Positions 24,013-32,645 of a DNA stretch of 64,000 nucleotides are shown here, piece after piece. Source of the stretch: Stutzerimonas stutzeri (GTDB taxonomy: Bacteria > Pseudomonadota > Gammaproteobacteria > Pseudomonadales > Pseudomonadaceae); the NCBI GenBank assembly GCA_002339675.1, contig DDKB01000016.1:1-64000 (forward strand), given 5' to 3'. A model generated the notes under the pieces. It was not told the DNA's origin. It ran no database searches and saw only the letters and a list, made by a program, of their open reading frames with translations. The position numbers and the translations under genes were made by a program. Every line of letters starts with the position of its first letter. The stretch's first letter is position 1.

Positions 24013-26517
24013 TCAGGCGATGCTGACCACTTCGATCTTCACGGCACACTTCTTGAAATCGGTCTGCTTCGAGATCGGGTCGGTGGCGTCGAGGGTGACC
24101 TTGTTGACCAGCTTGTTGGCGTCGAAGAAGGGCACGAAGATCAGCCCTTTGGGCGGCTTGTTGCGCCCTCGGGTCTCGATGCGCGCCTGCATCTCGCCGC
24201 GTCGGCTGATGACCTTCACCACGCTGCCGCGCCGAGCCTTGAGGTCGCGGGCATCGTCGGGGTGCATATAGACCAGCGCGTCGGGGACCGCCTGGTAGAG
24301 CTCGTCGACTCGCTGCGTCATGCTGCCGGTGTGCCAGTGCTCGAGCACGCGGCCGGTGCTGAGCCAGAAGGGGTATTCCTCATCCGGCACCTCGGCCGGC
24401 ACTTCATAAGGCAGCGCGAAGATGATCGCCTTCTTGTCCGGGTAGCCGTAGAACTCGACGCCGGCACCCTTGCTGACGTAGGGGTCATACCCTTCACGGT
24501 AGCGCCAGCGGGTTTCCTTGCCGTCGACCACCGGCCAGCGCAGGCCGCGCTCCTGGTGATAGCGGTCGAAGTCGGCCAGGTCATGGCCATGGCCGCGGCC
24601 GAACTGGGCATATTCCTCGAACAGCCCCTTCTGCACGTAGAAGCCGTATTCCTCGGACTCCTGGTTGCGGTAGCCCTCCTCGATATCCGAGGTCGGGAAG
24701 CGGTCGACCTGACCGTTCTTGAACAGCACGTCGAACAGCGTCTTGCCCTTGAGTTCCGGCGACTTGGCCAGCAACTCAGCGGGCCACACCTCGTCGGTGG
24801 TGAAACGCTTGGAGAATTCCATCAGCTGCCAGAGGTCGGAGCGGGCCTCGCCCGGCGGGCTGACCAGCTGGTGCCACACGTGGGTGCGGCGCTCGGCGTT
24901 GCCGTAGGCGCCTTCCTTCTCAACCCACATGGCGGCCGGAAGGATCAGGTCGGCGGCCTGGGCGGAAACCGTCGGGTAGACGTCGGAAACGATCACGAAG
25001 GCCTCCGGGTTGCGCCAGCCCGGCAGCACTTCCTGCATGATGTTCGGCCCGGCCTGCATGTTGTTGGTGACCTGGGTCCAATAGACCTTGAGGTTGCCGT
25101 CCTTCAGCTCGCGGCTTTGCTGCACGGCATGGAAGCCAGGTTTTTCCGGAATGGTGCCGGCAGGCAGCTTCCAGATCTGTTCGGTCTTCTCGCGGTGCTT
25201 GGGATTGGTCACCACCATGTCGGCCGGCAGGCGATGGGAGAAGGTGCCGACTTCACGCGCAGTGCCGCACGCGGAGGGCTGGCCGGTAAGCGAGAAGGGA
25301 CTGTTGCCCGGCTTGCTGATCTTTCCGGTGAGCAGGTGGATGTTGTAGATCATGTTGTTGGCCCAGACGCCGCGGGTGTGCTGGTTGAAACCCATGGTCC
25401 AGAACGACATCACCTTGGTCTTGGGGTCGGCATAGAGTTCGGCCAGGGCCTTGAGGCGCTCTGCCGGCACGCCCGATTCGTGGGCGGCGTGCTCCAGGGT
25501 GTAGGGCTTGAGGAACTCGGCGTAGTCTTCGAAGCTGATGTCCGTCCAGCTACCGGCGACGGCGGCGTTTTCCGCTTTCAGCTCGCGTGGATCCGTGGGG
25601 CGCAGGCCGTAGCCGATGTTGGTTGCGCCCTTGGCGAACTTGGTGTGGTTCTTGATGAAGTCCTGATCGACCGCGCCGCTCTGGATGATGTGGTTGGCGA
25701 TGTAGTTGAGGATCACCAGGTCAGTCTGCGGATTGAAGATCATCGGGATGTCGGCAAGGTCGAAGCTGCGGTGCTCGAATGTCGACATGACCGCGACCTT
25801 GACGTGCGGTGCGCTGAGGCGGCGATCGGTCACTCGCGTCCACAGCACCGGGTGCATCTCGGCCATGTTCGAACCCCAGAGCACGAAGGCGTCGGCGGCT
25901 TCGATGTCGTCGTAGCAGCCCATGGGCTCGTCCATGCCGAAGGTGCGCATGAAACCGACCGCCGCCGAGGCCATGCAGTGTCGCGCGTTCGGGTCCAGGT
26001 TGTTGGTACGGAAGCCGGCCTTCATCAACTTGCTGGCGGCGTAGCCTTCCCACACGGTCCATTGGCCGGAGCCGAACATGCCGACCGCGCTTGGGCCGTG
26101 CTGCTTGAGCGCGGTCTTGAATTTCTCCTCCATGACGTCGAACGCCTGGTCCCAGCTCACCGCCTGGAATTCGCCCTGCTTGTCGTACTTGCCGTCTTTC
26201 ATGCGCAGCAGCGGCTGCGTCAGGCGGTCGGTGCCATACATGATCTTCGACAGGAAGTAACCCTTGACGCAGTTGATGCCGCGGTTGACCTCGGCCTTGA
26301 TGTCGCCATGGGTGGCGACCACCCGGTCGCCGCTGGTGGCCACCATGACGCCGCAGCCGGTTCCGCAGAAGCGACAGGGCGCCTTGCTCCACTTGAGCGC
26401 CGAGGCGTCCGAGTCGGTGATCAGGTTGCTGGCGCTGGTGGCGATCGGAATGCCGGCCACGCTGGCGGCGATGGCCGCGGCGTTGGCTTTGGCGAATTGG
26501 CGTCGTGTAAGGCTCAT
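24013..26517 (-). CDS. napA: Periplasmic nitrate reductase catalytic subunit NapA
   Basis: An 834-residue molybdopterin enzyme reducing nitrate to nitrite in the periplasm. The twin-arginine leader T-R-R-Q-F-A-K is followed by the [4Fe-4S] ligands C48, C51, C55 and C83. C181 in A-R-H-C-M-A is placed to bind molybdenum. Bis-MGD binding domains follow and the length is typical. The ATG overlaps the napD stop. Activity needs molybdate, which the mod genes at 56090-59445 would supply. Confidence 0.97.
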   Translation of the reverse strand: MSLTRRQFAKANAAAIAASVAGIPIATSASNLITDSDASALKWSKAPCRFCGTGCGVMVATSGDRVVATHGDIKAEVNRGINCVKGYFLSKIMYGTDRLTQPLLRMKDGKYDKQGEFQAVSWDQAFDVMEEKFKTALKQHGPSAVGMFGSGQWTVWEGYAASKLMKAGFRTNNLDPNARHCMASAAVGFMRTFGMDEPMGCYDDIEAADAFVLWGSNMAEMHPVLWTRVTDRRLSAPHVKVAVMSTFEHRSFDLADIPMIFNPQTDLVILNYIANHIIQSGAVDQDFIKNHTKFAKGATNIGYGLRPTDPRELKAENAAVAGSWTDISFEDYAEFLKPYTLEHAAHESGVPAERLKALAELYADPKTKVMSFWTMGFNQHTRGVWANNMIYNIHLLTGKISKPGNSPFSLTGQPSACGTAREVGTFSHRLPADMVVTNPKHREKTEQIWKLPAGTIPEKPGFHAVQQSRELKDGNLKVYWTQVTNNMQAGPNIMQEVLPGWRNPEAFVIVSDVYPTVSAQAADLILPAAMWVEKEGAYGNAERRTHVWHQLVSPPGEARSDLWQLMEFSKRFTTDEVWPAELLAKSPELKGKTLFDVLFKNGQVDRFPTSDIEEGYRNQESEEYGFYVQKGLFEEYAQFGRGHGHDLADFDRYHQERGLRWPVVDGKETRWRYREGYDPYVSKGAGVEFYGYPDKKAIIFALPYEVPAEVPDEEYPFWLSTGRVLEHWHTGSMTQRVDELYQAVPDALVYMHPDDARDLKARRGSVVKVISRRGEMQARIETRGRNKPPKGLIFVPFFDANKLVNKVTLDATDPISKQTDFKKCAVKIEVVSIA

Positions 26518-26774
26518 TCGAGCTCTCCTTCGGGCGTGAGGAGTTCGTGGTAGATCAGCGCGGCGTTGAGTACGCCGGGCAGCTGCTGGATATGGTCGAT
26601 GGTGCCGAGGATCTGCTTTTCGTGTTCGGCCTCGAGCACCACCACCAGCTTGCCGGCGGCGCTTTCCTGGTGCAGTTCGGTGCCGGGCAGCAGCACCAGG
26701 TTCTGTTTCACGGCCTCAAGCAGTTCGGGGCGGCAGTGCACCAGCAGGCTGGCGATATGCAAGGCGGTATTCAT
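26514..26774 (-). CDS. napD: NapA maturation chaperone NapD
   Basis: 86 residues with the ferredoxin-like fold of NapD. Cytosolic chaperones of this type bind the NapA twin-arginine leader and hold back export until the cofactor is inserted. Recognisable by I-A-S-L-L-V-H-C-R-P-E near the start and V-L-N-A-A-L-I-Y-H near the end. The stop overlaps the napA start. napF, napG and napH are absent, as in other minimal nap operons. Confidence 0.92.
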   Translation of the reverse strand: MNTALHIASLLVHCRPELLEAVKQNLVLLPGTELHQESAAGKLVVVLEAEHEKQILGTIDHIQQLPGVLNAALIYHELLTPEGELE

Positions 26775-26844
26775 TGCTTTTATAGGCTCCGCAGGCCGAA
26801 TGTCGGCGGTCTCACAGGTCGGGAAGTGTGGAGAATGGAGCGGC

Positions 26845-27027
26845 TCAGCTCGGCGGGCCCGGGGGGCCGAAGATCATCTGGCTGATCCAGATGATGAAAC
26901 CGTAGCCGGCGACGGTCACGACACTGAGCAGCGGGAAGAGGAATACCAGCAGGAAGATGAAGAGCCGGGTTTCTTCCGGCTTTCCGGTCGGGACGGGGTC
27001 GGTGTGATGCGGCACGGCGTTCACCAT
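26845..27027 (-). CDS. napE: Small membrane protein NapE
   Basis: A 60-residue protein with one long hydrophobic helix (about 22-50) and the family feature E-E-T-R-L-F-I-F-L near the cytosolic side. Its role in nitrate reduction is not established; it is a regular first gene of napEDABC operons. A 70-bp gap separates it from napD. Confidence 0.88.
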   Translation of the reverse strand: MVNAVPHHTDPVPTGKPEETRLFIFLLVFLFPLLSVVTVAGYGFIIWISQMIFGPPGPPS

Positions 27028-27104
27028 CTGTGTCGGCGGTCGGTAGGCAGGAGTCTAGGAAGCGAAGTCGATTTATTCAAAGTCATACGTCTACAAAACC
27101 GATG

Positions 27105-27142
27105 GTTATAAGCAGATCAGCGCTTCCCTTGATCTTGCTCAA
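27105..27142 (-). promoter_or_regulatory. ANR/DNR (FNR-type) box and nap promoter region
   Basis: TTGATCTTGCTCAA at 27129-27142 matches the FNR/ANR/DNR consensus TTGAT-N4-ATCAA at nine of ten fixed positions. A TATAAC element follows on the minus strand (27105-27110), 18 bases from the box, slightly closer than the classical arrangement. The box is about 108 bases upstream of the napE start and 146 bases before the divergent MFS gene. Oxygen- or NO-responsive control of nap is inferred. Confidence 0.55.
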
Positions 27143-27281
27143 TGGAAATGCGCGGCCGAGACGGCTTCAGGCGGGATCCGGCGGCATGCCGGGCGGCCTG
27201 CAGCCGGGTCACCGGGCTGTGGTAGCCTTCGCGGCTTTTTTGGCAAGTCGGCGTGCGGACGCCTGGCAGGGGTGAACGGGT

Positions 27282-28469
27282 ATGTCTTCTCCATCGCCAC
27301 GAGCGGTGCATATTTCACGCGGCACGGCGGCTTACCGCCGCGCCACGCTCGCGCTGTTCTGCGCCGGCTTCTCGACCTTCGCCATGCTTTATTGCGTGCA
27401 GCCCCTGCTGCCGCTGCTGGCGACGCATTTTGCCGTATCGGCCTCTACCAGCAGCCTGGCGCTGTCGCTAACCACCCTGGCCCTGGCGCTGAGCCTGCTG
27501 GTCTCGGGCGGGCTGGCCGAAAGTTGGGGCCGCAAAGCGGTAATGGCGCTGGCCCTGGCCCTGGCGGGCGTACTGGGGCTGGCCTGCGCCACGGTGGAGA
27601 ACTGGTCGTTGCTGCTGGTGCTGCGTGCCATGCTCGGTCTGGCCCTGAGTGGCGTCCCGGCGCTGGCGATGGCCTATGTCGGCGAGGAGTTCGATCCCGG
27701 CTCGCTACCTGCGGCGATGGGGCTGTATATAGGCAGTACCGCACTGGGTGGTTTGTTGGGCCGTTTGCTTTCCGGCCTGCTGAGCGACCTTGGCGGCTGG
27801 GAGTTGGCGCTCGGCGGGATCGCAGGACTTGGCCTGCTGGCGACGGGCCTGTTCCTCTGGCTGTTGCCCCCGTCTCGACATTTCACGGCACAGCCGCTGT
27901 CGCTGAATGGGCTGTTGGCGAATTTCGCCCGCCACCTGCGCAACCCGGTGCTGCGCAATCTGTTCCTGCAGGGCTTCCTGTTGATGGGCGGCTTCGTTGC
28001 CTTGTTCAACTACATCGGCTTCAGGCTGGCGGCGCCACCGTTCGGGCTTTCGTCCAGTGTGATCGGGCTGCTGTTCACCGTGTATCTGGCCGGCATCTTC
28101 AGCGCAGGCTGGGCCGGGCGACTCGTGCCACGCTGGGGCGCCAGGTCCGTCCTGCAGGGCGGGATCGCGCTGATGCTGCTGGGGATTGGGTTGTGCAGCA
28201 CGCCTTGGCTGTTCGCCATCGTGCTTGGGCTGGGGCTGTTCACGCTGGGTTTCTTTGCCGCGCACGCGGTCGCCAGCGGGCAGGTCGGCGTCCAGGCCTC
28301 CGGCGCCAAGGCGCAAGCATCGGCGCTCTACCTGTGCGCCTACTACCTGGGGTCCAGCGTGGTCGGCTACGCCGCGGGTTACGTCTGGGAGCACAGTGGC
28401 TGGTTGCCGTTGATGGCCGTGCTGGCCGCCCTGTTCCTGCTGGCTGCCTGGCGAGCCCGGTCGCTCTAG
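27282..28469 (+). CDS. MFS transporter (YnfM-like drug/solute efflux)
   Basis: 395 residues with twelve predicted membrane helices. The G-x-L-A-E-S-W-G-R-K pattern between helices 2 and 3 is the MFS signature. Overall similarity is to the YnfM/AraJ type of exporters for drugs or small organic compounds. The substrate is not predictable. It is divergent from the nap operon and shares its intergenic region. ATG 27282 follows a GGGGTGAACGGGT tract. It stops 12 bases before the convergent sprT stop. Confidence 0.8.
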   Translation: MSSPSPRAVHISRGTAAYRRATLALFCAGFSTFAMLYCVQPLLPLLATHFAVSASTSSLALSLTTLALALSLLVSGGLAESWGRKAVMALALALAGVLGLACATVENWSLLLVLRAMLGLALSGVPALAMAYVGEEFDPGSLPAAMGLYIGSTALGGLLGRLLSGLLSDLGGWELALGGIAGLGLLATGLFLWLLPPSRHFTAQPLSLNGLLANFARHLRNPVLRNLFLQGFLLMGGFVALFNYIGFRLAAPPFGLSSSVIGLLFTVYLAGIFSAGWAGRLVPRWGARSVLQGGIALMLLGIGLCSTPWLFAIVLGLGLFTLGFFAAHAVASGQVGVQASGAKAQASALYLCAYYLGSSVVGYAAGYVWEHSGWLPLMAVLAALFLLAAWRARSL

Positions 28470-28481
28470 CGCCGCAGCGCC

Positions 28482-28976
28482 TCACTCGACGCGTCGTTCA
28501 CCGCTGAAGGCGAGGGTGGAGCGGCAGCTGCGGCAGGCGTAGCGACGTCCTTTGCGTACCAGGGCGTGGCGCTGCGCCGTGAAGGAAAAATCCCGTTCGG
28601 CACAGGCGCAGCGGTAGATGTAGCGGGTCTGCCGCGGGCGGGCGACCGCGTAGCTGTGGCAACGATCGGGCGCTAGTTCGTAGACCCCGCGCATGATCAG
28701 CTGCCACTCCTCGCCGTGCGGGCGGATTCGCGGGCCGAACAGCTGGTGAGCGACCAAGTGCGCAACTTCGTGAGGCACGGTCTGCTTGAGAAAGTGCTCG
28801 CGGTTTTCGCGATACAGCTGCGCATTGAAGCGCAACAGGTTCTGGTTGAGGTGAGCAACGCCGGCCTTCTGTCCGCGCAATTTGAAGCTGACTTGCGGAC
28901 GTTCGAAGCGTTGTTTGAAGAAGAGCTCGGCCTGCTGATAGCAGGTCTCGACGCGGGCAAGCAGCTGCTCGGGCAT
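28482..28976 (-). CDS. sprT: SprT family zinc metalloprotein
   Basis: 164 residues with the zincin motif H69-E-V-A-H73-L-V-A-H and a C-terminal zinc ribbon made from the C-A-C and C-R-S-C pairs. SprT-like proteins resemble the protease core of SPRTN, which removes DNA-protein crosslinks; the role of bacterial SprT is uncertain. Cytosolic. Length matches the E. coli protein. Single gene, convergent with the MFS gene. Confidence 0.88.
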   Translation of the reverse strand: MPEQLLARVETCYQQAELFFKQRFERPQVSFKLRGQKAGVAHLNQNLLRFNAQLYRENREHFLKQTVPHEVAHLVAHQLFGPRIRPHGEEWQLIMRGVYELAPDRCHSYAVARPRQTRYIYRCACAERDFSFTAQRHALVRKGRRYACRSCRSTLAFSGERRVE

Positions 28977-29030
28977 AGGGCCTCCGAAGAAGCCCCGAAT
29001 TATCCCGAAATCGCCTGATGTGACAACCGA

Positions 29031-29696
29031 TCAGTGACCGCCGGGTGCATCCTGTGGGCGCTCCTCCTGGGTGCCGTAGCTTTGATCCTGTTGCACGGTC
29101 CGCTCGTAGGTGGGTTCAAGCGCCAGATGCCAGAACAGGATCATGGTGATCATGATGGTCACAAGCGTCAGCAGTGCGACGCCCCAGATGGACGCGGCGT
29201 AGAGAAAGCCTTGGGAGCTCCGCTGTCGCATGAAGGTAGGCAAACCAGTGAACAAGAGATACGTGGAATAGATGCCGGCGATCAGCAGCACGATCGCCGC
29301 GAACCAGCGGTTCGGGTACAGCCCGGTCAGCCCTGCCAACAGAAACGGCGTGATGACGTAGGCGACGAAGCCGATGCACTGGTTCAGGCTCGGCTGGACC
29401 TCGAAGGCGCGCGCCATCCAGTGCACAAACATGCCCATGATCACGGTGCCTAGCACGATGGTCACGTACAGCAGCAGGCATAGCTGCAGCGCGCTGCCAG
29501 CATCAAGCCTGACGCGCTCCTCATCGACCAGGCTCCAGCCCACATAGGTGACGCCGATGTACAGGCACACCGCCGGGATCAGCGACAGCAGTAACAGGTG
29601 CATGAGGTAATGCAGGCTGTGGGCGTTTTCCTTTTGGCGGATCCGGTCCCAGGCCCGGTCGGGGCGGGTAAATATGCTGATGAACTCGGGGGTCAT
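29031..29696 (-). CDS. YIP1-family membrane protein (paralogue 1)
   Basis: 221 residues with about five hydrophobic helices and the YIP1 pattern near the start (T-R-P-D-R-A-W-D-R-I). The polar C-terminal tail (Q-Q-D-Q-S-Y-G-T-Q-E-E-R-P) is absent in the neighbour. A CAGGAGGCAGC ribosome site supports ATG 29696. It is clearly related to the next gene upstream: both share S-A-L-Q-L, F-V/I-H-W-M-x-R and G-L-P-T-F-M. Function unknown; YIP1 proteins in eukaryotes act in membrane traffic, but bacterial roles are not known. Confidence 0.75.
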   Translation of the reverse strand: MTPEFISIFTRPDRAWDRIRQKENAHSLHYLMHLLLLSLIPAVCLYIGVTYVGWSLVDEERVRLDAGSALQLCLLLYVTIVLGTVIMGMFVHWMARAFEVQPSLNQCIGFVAYVITPFLLAGLTGLYPNRWFAAIVLLIAGIYSTYLLFTGLPTFMRQRSSQGFLYAASIWGVALLTLVTIMITMILFWHLALEPTYERTVQQDQSYGTQEERPQDAPGGH

Positions 29697-29737
29697 GCTG
29701 CCTCCTGATGCCGATACAAGCGTCTTTGGTGTTGATT

Positions 29738-29749
29738 TAGACGCGTCTA
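29738..29749. promoter_or_regulatory. Perfect 12-bp palindrome upstream of YIP1 paralogue 1
   Basis: TAGACGCGTCTA is a perfect palindrome 42 bases upstream of the start at 29696. It is a possible regulator site; no family is assigned. Confidence 0.3.
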
Positions 29750-29840
29750 GCGGACAGGGATTCAACAACAGGGCCGGCCGGTCGGCGGAAGCCAGGAGGT
29801 CACGCGCGATCTATCGTCGGGGTGCAGGCGACAGATCTAC

Positions 29841-29869
29841 AAAAAACGCCGGCGCGTAACCGCGCCGGC
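29841..29869 (-). terminator. Intrinsic terminator between the two YIP1 genes
   Basis: On the minus strand GCCGGCGCG and CGCGCCGGC form a perfect 9-bp stem with a 4-base loop, followed by a run of six U. It lies 25 bases past the stop of paralogue 2, so the two paralogues are probably transcribed separately. Confidence 0.85.
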
Positions 29870-29893
29870 TTGGCAGGTGTTGCCCTGTCTGAA

Positions 29894-30493
29894 TTACCTG
29901 ACGTAGATCGGGCCTACGCCCATGCCCCACATGATCACCGACAGCGCAATGATGGCCACCAGCACCACCAGCCCGACCGCGAGGATCGAACTGGAAAACA
30001 GGAAGCCTTCGTCGGAGGGAATGTTCATGAAGGTCGGCAGGCCGACATACAGCAGGTAGGCCGTGTAGCAGATAGCCGCGGTGCCGACGATCATGCCCAG
30101 CCACAGGTGTGGATAGAGCGCGGCCAGGCCGCCGACGAACAGGGGCGTTGCGGTGTACGCGGCAAATACGATGCACTGCACGAGCGTCGGGCTGGCGTCA
30201 TACGTGCGCGACATCCAATGGATGAAGGCCCCCATCACGGCGACCCCGGCGAGCATGGCCAGGTATGACATGAGGGTGAGCTGCAACGCGCTGCCTTCGG
30301 TGAGTTTGACGGGATCGCCGCCTCCGATGCTCCAGCCCATCTGGGTCGTGCCGATGAAAGCGGACAAAGCCGGTATTGCTGCTAACAGCATCACCTCCCC
30401 AAGGTGCAAATTTCCGACGTTGCGTTCTTCTCCGGTGATTTCCTGCCATTCCTGGCCGGGGTGAGCAAAGAGTCCCCAAACGTGATTGATCAT
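29894..30493 (-). CDS. YIP1-family membrane protein (paralogue 2)
   Basis: 199 residues with about five hydrophobic helices and the opening I-N-H-V-W-G-L-F-A-H-P-G-Q-E-W typical of bacterial YIP1 proteins. Related along its length to the product of 29031-29696, so the pair arose by duplication. GAGGAGACGCTGGC precedes the ATG. A TATACT box about 80 bases upstream may be its -10 element. Inner-membrane location is inferred; function unknown. Confidence 0.75.
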   Translation of the reverse strand: MINHVWGLFAHPGQEWQEITGEERNVGNLHLGEVMLLAAIPALSAFIGTTQMGWSIGGGDPVKLTEGSALQLTLMSYLAMLAGVAVMGAFIHWMSRTYDASPTLVQCIVFAAYTATPLFVGGLAALYPHLWLGMIVGTAAICYTAYLLYVGLPTFMNIPSDEGFLFSSSILAVGLVVLVAIIALSVIMWGMGVGPIYVR

Positions 30494-30631
30494 GCCAGCG
30501 TCTCCTCGGTTTTGGAGGGTCGCTTCGCCTGGCGTGCCGTCAGGTGGACGGGCGTGCGACCTTATGTCGCAGTATAGGGAGTCGACGATACGGCGCACGC
30601 CGCCGGATTAGAGCGATTGGAAGCTATGCGG

Positions 30632-31261
30632 CTATCGGTAATAGCGTTGCAGAATTTCCATGGCCAGGTTGATTGACTGAATTCGCGTGGTGCTGCCGCC
30701 CCGGTCGGGATGGTGGATGCTGACCAGCTGCCGGTAGCGCCGCTTGATGGTGTGCAAAGTCAGCGACGAGGCCTGCTGGTCGAGCTCGAACAATTCGAGC
30801 GCGGCACGTTTCTGCTCAGGGTCCCAGGCGCCGCTGTGCTGATCGGGACAATCGCCGCGCATGCGCGACCAGAAACTGGCCAGCAGGCGCTCGACCTCGG
30901 CTTCGTCGGTGTCACGCAGGTTGGCCATGTCCAGGTAGTAGTCGCGCAGCGGATCGTTCTCGGCCAGGCCGCTGGTGCCGGGTACATAGGGCTGAAGCTG
31001 CACACACAGCGGGGATATCTGCAGGCTGTGGCTGGCCTCGCCCCGGAGCTGGTCGCGCAGGCGATACAGGGCGTTGAAGACGAGAAAATGGGTGCGGAAC
31101 AGCACCAACTTGTCGAGCAGCGGCAGGTTGGGAATGTGGGTGCTGTGCCGTGCCTTGAGCTGTTGGATCAGCTCGTATTCGCTGCAGCCGTGGGGCTGTT
31201 CGCGCAGCAGCATGAGGATCTGCTCGGCCAGGTCCAGCTCGGGTTCGAGTTCGTCGTTCAT
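30632..31261 (-). CDS. J-domain protein with DNAJ-related N-terminal domain
   Basis: 209 residues. The N-terminal part (about 5-140) matches the DNAJ-related type found in gammaproteobacteria (E-Q-P-H-G-C-S-E-Y-E-L-I-Q-Q-L). The C-terminal part (about 165-209) is a J-domain ending early, with H-P-D in I-H-H-P-D-R-G-G (about 184-186), needed to stimulate DnaK ATPase. A cytosolic co-chaperone role is inferred. Divergent from ttcA across 114 bases. Confidence 0.82.
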   Translation of the reverse strand: MNDELEPELDLAEQILMLLREQPHGCSEYELIQQLKARHSTHIPNLPLLDKLVLFRTHFLVFNALYRLRDQLRGEASHSLQISPLCVQLQPYVPGTSGLAENDPLRDYYLDMANLRDTDEAEVERLLASFWSRMRGDCPDQHSGAWDPEQKRAALELFELDQQASSLTLHTIKRRYRQLVSIHHPDRGGSTTRIQSINLAMEILQRYYR

Positions 31262-31375
31262 GCAGGCAAGCCTAGCATAGCGCCAGCATCCGAAAAGGCA
31301 GGATGGACGGGCTGGGGCGCGGGCCGTTTTTGCGCGTAAAATGCGCGCCTTTCGCACCTCACCCGGACACCTGAC

Positions 31376-32200
31376 ATGGGCAACCTCTCGGTCAACCAGA
31401 ACAAACTGCAGAAGCGCCTGCGCCGCCTGGCCGGCGAGGCCGTCACCGACTTCAATATGATCGAGGAGGGTGACAAGGTCATGGTCTGCCTGTCTGGCGG
31501 CAAGGACAGCTACACCATGCTCGATGTGCTGCTGTACCTGCAGAAGGTCGCGCCGATCAAGTTCGAGATCGTTGCGGTGAACATGGACCAGAAGCAACCC
31601 GGGTTTCCCGAGCATGTGCTGCCGGCCTACCTCGAATCGATCGGCGTCGACTACCACATCGTCGAGAAGGACACCTATTCGGTGGTCAAGGAGAAGATCC
31701 CAGAGGGCAAAACCACCTGTTCGCTGTGCTCACGCCTGCGCCGCGGCACGCTCTATACCTTTGCCGACGAGATCGGCGCGACCAAGATGGCGCTCGGACA
31801 CCACCGCGACGACATCCTGGAAACCTTCTTCCTCAATATGTTCTATGGCGGCACCCTCAAGGCCATGCCGCCCAAGCTGCTCTCCGATGATGGCCGCAAC
31901 GTGGTGATCCGCCCGCTGGCCTATTGCAGCGAAGCCGACATCGAGGCCTATTCGACGATGAAAGAGTTCCCGATTATTCCGTGCAACCTCTGTGGCTCGC
32001 AGGAAAACCTGCAGCGCCAGGTCGTCAAGGAAATGCTGCAGGAGTGGGAACGCAAATCACCGGGCCGCACCGAGATCATGTTTCGCGCGCTGCAGAACGT
32101 GGTGCCCTCGCAGTTGGCCGACCGCAACCTGTTCGATTTCACCAGCCTGCGCATCGACAACGACGCCACACCGCGCTTCGTCGACGTGATGAGCCTGTAG
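31376..32200 (+). CDS. ttcA: tRNA 2-thiocytidine(32) synthetase TtcA
   Basis: 274 residues. TtcA thiolates cytidine 32 of certain tRNAs using ATP and an iron-sulphur cluster. The PP-loop S40-G-G-K-D-S45 binds ATP; C115-S-L-C118 and C203-N-L-C206 supply cysteines for the cluster and catalysis. Length and motifs are complete. A TAAAAT -10-like element sits 39 bases upstream, within a GCGC...GCGC inverted repeat. Monocistronic. Confidence 0.95.
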   Translation: MGNLSVNQNKLQKRLRRLAGEAVTDFNMIEEGDKVMVCLSGGKDSYTMLDVLLYLQKVAPIKFEIVAVNMDQKQPGFPEHVLPAYLESIGVDYHIVEKDTYSVVKEKIPEGKTTCSLCSRLRRGTLYTFADEIGATKMALGHHRDDILETFFLNMFYGGTLKAMPPKLLSDDGRNVVIRPLAYCSEADIEAYSTMKEFPIIPCNLCGSQENLQRQVVKEMLQEWERKSPGRTEIMFRALQNVVPSQLADRNLFDFTSLRIDNDATPRFVDVMSL

Positions 32201-32391
32201 GGAGCGGCCTCAAGTGCCGCGCCAAAGCCCAATGCGAACCTGCCTCGTTCGGCAGGGTGGGCTGCAGACCACTCGGTCGGGCGATGAGTTGGTAGTGCGG
32301 GATCGAAGTAAAGCCGAGCGCGCTTGACCATTTCTCCAGCTTGCAGCGTACCGCTTGGAGCAGTAAGGTAATCGTCATTCAGGAGTCCACC

Positions 32392-32520
32392 ATGTCCCTC
32401 AGCCTTGCTTCCCTTTCCCACGCTACTGCCGGCGCCGCTCGCGCTGCGATCAGTCGTGGGCGTCAGGTAGCGGCTGCGGGTGATTATTTTGGGTATTGGT
32501 TTAGCCACAGGCGCGCCTGA
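32392..32520 (+). CDS. Leader peptide 1, aromatic-rich (DAHP synthase attenuator)
   Basis: A 42-codon ORF with a good ribosome site (CAGGAGTCCACC) encoding a peptide whose distal part reads D-Y-F-G-Y-W-F. Five of six consecutive residues are aromatic, the end products controlled by the downstream DAHP synthase. The stop lies in a perfect palindrome (CAGGCGCGCCTG, 32508-32519) and 51 bases before an intrinsic terminator. This is the layout of ribosome-mediated attenuation: scarcity of Tyr, Phe or Trp tRNA would stall the ribosome and let transcription continue. The mechanism is inferred. Confidence 0.75.
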   Translation: MSLSLASLSHATAGAARAAISRGRQVAAAGDYFGYWFSHRRA

Positions 32521-32529
32521 TACCCCACA

Positions 32530-32554
32530 GGCGCCCTAGCAACGCAGGGTCGCC
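32530..32554 (+). other. Hairpin between leader peptide 1 and the attenuator
   Basis: GGCGCCCT pairs with AGGGTCGCC with one bulge. It lies between the leader stop and the terminator, where an alternative (pause or antiterminator) structure would be expected. Folding was judged by eye. Confidence 0.4.
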
Positions 32555-32570
32555 ACCAGAGCAGTTTTCG

Positions 32571-32609
32571 AACCCCCGGTCGGCCACCCGACCGGGGGTT
32601 TTGTTTTTT
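32571..32609 (+). terminator. Attenuator terminator upstream of DAHP synthase
   Basis: AACCCCCGGTCGG and CCGACCGGGGGTT form a perfect 13-bp stem with a CCAC loop, followed by a T-rich run (TTTTGTTTTTT). It stands inside the leader, 176 bases before the enzyme gene, so it should end transcription unless a stalled ribosome disturbs it. Confidence 0.85.
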
Positions 32610-32645
32610 CGGCCACTCACGGCCCAACGCAACGAGGAACATCCC

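Noticed and set aside
24262..26553. A very long open frame (763 codons) on the strand opposite napA
   Set aside because: It is a mirror of the GC-rich napA codon pattern. napA has complete motifs, while the opposite frame shows no domain, signal or coherent start.
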